A stretch of DNA of 64,000 bases from Patulibacter minatonensis DSM 18081. GTDB lineage: Bacteria > Actinomycetota > Thermoleophilia > Solirubrobacterales > Solirubrobacteraceae. The notes beneath the pieces are model-generated. The model was given only the letters and a program-made list of their open reading frames with translations, was not told the DNA's origin and did no database searches. The stretch covers positions 4,658,469 through 4,722,468 of the forward strand of contig NZ_KI912613.1 in assembly GCF_000519325.1 (NCBI RefSeq), in the 5' to 3' direction. Each line of letters begins with the position of its first letter. Positions within the stretch are counted from its first letter, which is position 1. Below are positions 60,843-64,000 of this stretch, one piece after another. The position numbers and the translations under genes were made by a program.

Positions 60843-61916
60843 CTAGGCGAGGTAGTAGTACAGGGCGTGGAGCAGGTCCACGGCGGGGCTCGACGTGTGC
60901 ACCGTCACCTCGGGGGGCGTCCGGAGCAGCGTGCCGCTGTAGTTGAAGATGATCTGCACGCCGGCGTCGACGAGCTCGTCGGCGAGGCCCTGGGCGGCCT
61001 TGGCCGGCGACGCGATGACGCCGACGACGACCTCGTTGTCGCGCACGACGTCGACGAGGTGCCGGACGTCGCCGATCGTGAGGTCCCCGATCGGGGTGCC
61101 GATCTTGGCCGGGTCGTTGTCGAGGACGGCGACGACGTCGAAGCCGTGGTCGGCGAACGTGTCGGAGCCCGCGATCGCCCGGCCGAGGTGGCCGGCGCCG
61201 AGGAGGACGATCCCGACGTGCGTGCTCGTGTGCAGGATCGAGCGGATCTTGTCGACGAGCTCGCCGACGTCGTAGCCGACGCCGCGCTTGCCGAACCGGC
61301 CGAACCCCGAGAGGTCGCGGCGGATCTGCGTCGAGTTCACGTGGGTGTGGGCCGAGAGCTCCTGCGAGCTCATCGTCGCGCGGCCCATCTTCCTGGCCTG
61401 CGTCAGCGTCTGCAGGTAGCGGGAGAGCCGCTCCGCCTGCCCGACGCCGAGGCGGACCTCGGGCACCTCCGGCGTGTCGTCGCCCTCGCCGCCGGACTCG
61501 ATCTCCGTCGTGGAGACGGCGTCGACCTCCAGGACCGGCGCGGGCGTGCGGCTGATCGGCCGCAGCGGCTGCGCGGCGATCCGGCGGGCGGCCACGGCCG
61601 ACAGCGGGGTGGCGGTGGAGTTCCGCCTCGTGCCCTCGACCCCGCCCACGGCCGCGCGGCGCCGCTGGACGTCGCGGACCGCGGCCAGGACGCGCTCGGC
61701 GTCGACCGCGAAGTCGCAGAGCTCCTCGCCGGCGACGGCCACGACCGGGATCCGCTCGAGGTACCGGGCGTGCAGCCGGTCGTCGCGCTCGATGTCGACC
61801 GTGCGGATCGAGAAGGGCTCCCGGCTGCGCAGCGCCTCGAGATCCGCGAGCGCGTCGGCACACAGGTGACAGCCGTCGCGCAGGAACACGACGACCTCTA
61901 TGGGCGGAGCGGTCAC
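60843..61916 (-). CDS. rex: Glutaredoxin-like domain fused to redox-sensing repressor Rex
   Basis: A 357-aa protein. Residues 5-82 form a glutaredoxin-like (DUF836) domain with a C16-HL-C19 redox pair and a cis-Pro (RIPVVAV). A flexible linker spans about 85-155. Residues 160-357 are a complete Rex: wing-helix (SSQELSAHTHVNSTQIRRDLSGFGRFGKRGVGY), NAD site LLGAGHLGRAIAG, AVLDNDPAKIG, and the domain-swap helix AVDLLHALYYYLA. Rex binds DNA and is released by NADH. An internal GTG at residue 151 could make Rex alone. GAGGAT lies 6 nt before the GTG start. In other actinobacteria a glutaredoxin-like gene often neighbours rex (from memory). Confidence 0.9.
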   Translation of the reverse strand: MTAPPIEVVVFLRDGCHLCADALADLEALRSREPFSIRTVDIERDDRLHARYLERIPVVAVAGEELCDFAVDAERVLAAVRDVQRRRAAVGGVEGTRRNSTATPLSAVAARRIAAQPLRPISRTPAPVLEVDAVSTTEIESGGEGDDTPEVPEVRLGVGQAERLSRYLQTLTQARKMGRATMSSQELSAHTHVNSTQIRRDLSGFGRFGKRGVGYDVGELVDKIRSILHTSTHVGIVLLGAGHLGRAIAGSDTFADHGFDVVAVLDNDPAKIGTPIGDLTIGDVRHLVDVVRDNEVVVGVIASPAKAAQGLADELVDAGVQIIFNYSGTLLRTPPEVTVHTSSPAVDLLHALYYYLA

Positions 61917-61965
61917 GCCCCGATCCTCTCAGACCCGGGAGCACGGACGGGGACCGGGGCCGCGC

Positions 61966-62970
61966 TCACCGGGCGGAGGCGGCCGCCGGAGGTCGCTGAC
62001 CGGTCGCGTACGCCTCGAGGCCGGCGACGTCCTCCGGGGCCAGGGCCGGGCGGAAGCGCGCGACGGCGGCGATCATCGCCGCGTTGTCGGTGCAGAGGCT
62101 GCGGTCCGGGATGGCGACGGCGGCCGGCAGCGCGCCCAGGCGCTCGCGGAGCGGGCCGTTCGCGGCCACCCCGCCGCCGACCGCCAGGCGGTCCAGGCCG
62201 GTCTGCTCGAGCGCGCGCTCGACCCGGACGGCGAGGGTCTCGACGACCGCGCGCTGGTACGACGCGGCGAGGTCGGCGCGCCGGGCCGTCGCCTCCGCCT
62301 CCCCCAAGTCGCGGATCCGGTAGAGCAGCGAGGTCTTCAGGCCCGAGAACGAGCAGTCGAGACCGCGAACCTTGGCGCCGGTCGGGAACGCGAAGGCCTC
62401 GGGGTCGCCCTCCGCCGCCAGCGCCTCGAGCGCGGGCCCGCCCGGGTACGGCAGGCCCAGCAGGCGCGCGCCCTTGTCGATCGCCTCGCCGGCGGCGTCG
62501 TCGAGCGTGCCGCCGAGCTCCTCGATGCGGTCGGGATCGTCGACGCGGGAGAGGAACGTGTGCCCGCCGGACGCGACCAGCGCGACGAACGGCGGCTCGA
62601 ACGCGACCGGCCGGAGCGTGCAGGCGAGGAGGTGCCCGTCGAGGTGGTCGACCGGGACCAGCGGCAGGCCGCGGGCGACCGCGATCGCCTTGGCCGTCTG
62701 CAGCCCGACGAGCAGGGCGCCGACGAGGCCCGGCCCACGGGTGACCGCGACGCGGGTGACGTCGTCGAGGGTGATCCCGGCCGTCCGCAGCGCGTCGGCG
62801 ACGACGAGGTCACAGCGCTCGGCGTGGGCGCGGGCGGCGAGCTCGGGGACGACGCCCCCGTACGCGTCGTGGATGCCCTGGCTGGAGATGACGTTCGCGT
62901 GGATCCGGCCGTCGTCGTCGACGACGGCGGCGCAGGTGTCGTCGCAGCTCGTCTCGACCGCGAGGATCAC
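61966..62970 (-). CDS. tsaD: tRNA N6-adenosine threonylcarbamoyltransferase
   Basis: Catalyses the transfer step of t6A37 tRNA modification with TsaB and TsaE, 334 aa. ILAVETSCDDTCAAVVDD (ASKHA phosphate-1), SQGIHDAYGGVVPELAARAHAERC, VTRGPGLVGALLVGL, VDHLDGHLLA, VALVASGGHT, GEAIDKGARLLGLPYPGGP and DCSFSGLKTSLL identify it. GTG 62970 overlaps the rimI stop (GTGA). Standard cluster with tsaB and rimI. Confidence 0.96.
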   Translation of the reverse strand: MILAVETSCDDTCAAVVDDDGRIHANVISSQGIHDAYGGVVPELAARAHAERCDLVVADALRTAGITLDDVTRVAVTRGPGLVGALLVGLQTAKAIAVARGLPLVPVDHLDGHLLACTLRPVAFEPPFVALVASGGHTFLSRVDDPDRIEELGGTLDDAAGEAIDKGARLLGLPYPGGPALEALAAEGDPEAFAFPTGAKVRGLDCSFSGLKTSLLYRIRDLGEAEATARRADLAASYQRAVVETLAVRVERALEQTGLDRLAVGGGVAANGPLRERLGALPAAVAIPDRSLCTDNAAMIAAVARFRPALAPEDVAGLEAYATGQRPPAAASAR

Positions 62971-63641
62971 GCGCGGTCCCGCCGCGGCGGGGGGCCGCTG
63001 AGGTCCGGCATGTCGGGCGGCACCGGGCCCTTCGACCCGGGGCGGCCGCCGCCCATGCCCTCGTCCTCGGCGCCGGGGATGTCGTACGTGCGACCCTCGA
63101 GCGTCGCCGGGGTCCGCCACATGATGAGGGCGTCCTCGCCGTCGTCGCGGTAGTAGCGCCGCCGGACGCCGACGGAGAGGAAGCCGAGGTCGTCGTAGAG
63201 CCCGCGCGCGCTCGCGTTCGACGGCCGGACCTCGAGGGTGAGCCGCGCCTCGTTGCCGCCGGCGCGGGCGATCACGTGCTCCAGGAGCCCGCGGGCGATG
63301 CCCTCGCGCCGGCGGTTGGGGTCGACGCACACGTTCATCACGTGGAACGCGTCGTCGTACTTCGAGACGATCGCGTAGCCGACGAGGGCCACGCCGGACG
63401 CCGACCCGCGCGCGCCCGCGCCGAACGCCCGCGCGACGACGCAGAGGCCGCCGGACTTCGCGGTCTCCAGCACGAACATCGCCAGCGACCACGGGGCGTT
63501 GTAGCTCCGGCGCTCGATCGCCAGCACCTGTGGCATGTCGGAGAACGTCAGGCGCTGGATGGCGATCCCGCGCGACGGCAGGGTCTCCCGCCGGTCTCCG
63601 GACGGGGGTTCGGGCGAGGTGTGGGGAACGGGAGGGGTCAC
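62967..63641 (-). CDS. rimI: Ribosomal-protein-alanine N-acetyltransferase (GNAT)
   Basis: A 224-aa GNAT enzyme, longer than the usual 150-160. The fold has IERRSYNAPWSLAMFVLE (start motif), the acetyl-CoA motif VDPNRRREGIARGLLEHV, and LTLEVRPSNASARGLYDDLGFLSVGVRRRYYRDDGEDALIM (motifs typical of RimI). The C-terminal 50 residues form a Pro/Gly-rich extension. GTG 63641 overlaps the tsaB stop by 4 bp. Likely acetylates ribosomal protein S18 or other N termini. Confidence 0.92.
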   Translation of the reverse strand: MTPPVPHTSPEPPSGDRRETLPSRGIAIQRLTFSDMPQVLAIERRSYNAPWSLAMFVLETAKSGGLCVVARAFGAGARGSASGVALVGYAIVSKYDDAFHVMNVCVDPNRRREGIARGLLEHVIARAGGNEARLTLEVRPSNASARGLYDDLGFLSVGVRRRYYRDDGEDALIMWRTPATLEGRTYDIPGAEDEGMGGGRPGSKGPVPPDMPDLSGPPPRRDRA

Positions 63642-64000
63642 CGGCGCTCTGCGGTCGGCACGGCGTCCGCATCCCGAACGTACAGGGGCCGTACGTCCCC
63701 CGGTGCCCCGACGGGCGACGCGGCCGCCGCCCGGATCAGCGCCGCACCGTCCACCGCGTGGGACGCCGGATCCTCGGGCACCTCGACGCCGGCGCCGGTC
63801 AGGACGTCCCGGAAGGCGAGCGCGCCGTCCCCGACCGCGACGGCGGGCGGCGTCCCGAGGTCGGCGAGCGCCGCGGCGAGGCCGTCATGCGGGACCGTCC
63901 ACGGGACGACGGCGGCGCCCCCGGCGACGCCGTCGGGGAACCAGGTGAGGAACAGCTCCCGCCGGCGGGCGTCCTGGACGACGAGGACCGGCCGACCCTC
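63638..64000 (-). CDS. tsaB: tRNA threonylcarbamoyladenosine biosynthesis protein TsaB, partial (5' end beyond right edge)
   Basis: The C-terminal 120 codons of TsaB are open from base 64000 down to the TGA at 63640-63638. VLVVQDARRRELFLTWFPDG is the TsaB-typical DAR(R/M)xE(L/V) segment, VAVGDGALAFRDVL follows, and VRPLYVRDADA near the end matches the conserved P-x-Y-x-R terminus. The stop overlaps rimI by 4 bp, so tsaB-rimI-tsaD are translationally coupled. TsaB is an inactive TsaD-like scaffold that activates TsaD. Confidence 0.88.
   Translation of the reverse strand, partial: EGRPVLVVQDARRRELFLTWFPDGVAGGAAVVPWTVPHDGLAAALADLGTPPAVAVGDGALAFRDVLTGAGVEVPEDPASHAVDGAALIRAAAASPVGAPGDVRPLYVRDADAVPTAERR

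Noticed and set aside
60843-61466. Separate rex gene starting at the internal GTG (residue 151)
   Set aside because: The frame continues upstream without interruption into a clear CxxC glutaredoxin-like domain and a promoter-like hexamer sits before the outer GTG. Kept only as an alternative start.

Overview
The window is GC-rich chromosomal DNA from an actinomycete-type bacterium. Gene content (GC-rich codon use, DUF4259 and PepSY proteins, CeoB/CeoC-like TrkA pair, AroH-type chorismate mutase, short Cys-rich protein) and the very high GC suggest class Thermoleophilia, order Solirubrobacterales; this placement is inference. No prophage, insertion sequence, CRISPR array or rRNA was found. Genes are densely packed, and many have a TAnnnT-like hexamer 6-7 nt before the start codon, a layout expected for leaderless mRNAs.

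Left third (1-20 kb): peptide deformylase (cut by the left edge), DNA polymerase IV under a LexA box, a CYTH protein, PriA, a PH-domain membrane protein, a small-molecule kinase and a hydroxyacid dehydrogenase. A minus-strand operon cmk-der-(DUF3352-like)-metK follows, then an MFS exporter, a probable fluoroacetate/haloacetate dehalogenase, a methyltransferase, and the shikimate genes aroA and DAHP synthase. Upstream of DAHP synthase I find an unannotated 39-codon leader peptide whose last nine codons include Tyr, Trp, Trp and Phe. It has its own promoter and is followed by mutually exclusive hairpins, so it is a candidate aromatic attenuator.

Middle (18-45 kb): an OmpR/histidine kinase pair with a PepSY target gene preceded by an 11-bp-spaced direct repeat; a glutaminase-STAS-cNMP fusion; hisC; two tandem secreted paralogues; aroH; rluB; an iron-sulfur (6-4) photolyase; a nucleotidyltransferase-VOC fusion; rlmN; an SDR; an MMPL-HK-RR operon; an ABC-2 exporter; a methyltransferase behind an unusually AT-rich promoter; and a TetR / glutathionyl-hydroquinone reductase / DHA2 exporter cluster with two perfect 18-bp palindromic operators.

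Right third (45-64 kb): a heterodimeric ABC exporter behind a MerR-type promoter (19-bp spacer with dyad), a secreted glucosaminidase, a type II NADH dehydrogenase-like enzyme, tRNA-Gln(CTG), and tandem copies of a structured repeat that also occurs after rluB. Next come a putative potassium system (two TrkA/RCK proteins, two APC permeases with USP-like tails, a small membrane protein) and a thiol/redox operon led by a glutaredoxin-Rex fusion with a YbdK-type glutamate-cysteine ligase. The window ends in the tsaB-rimI-tsaD cluster, with tsaB cut by the right edge.
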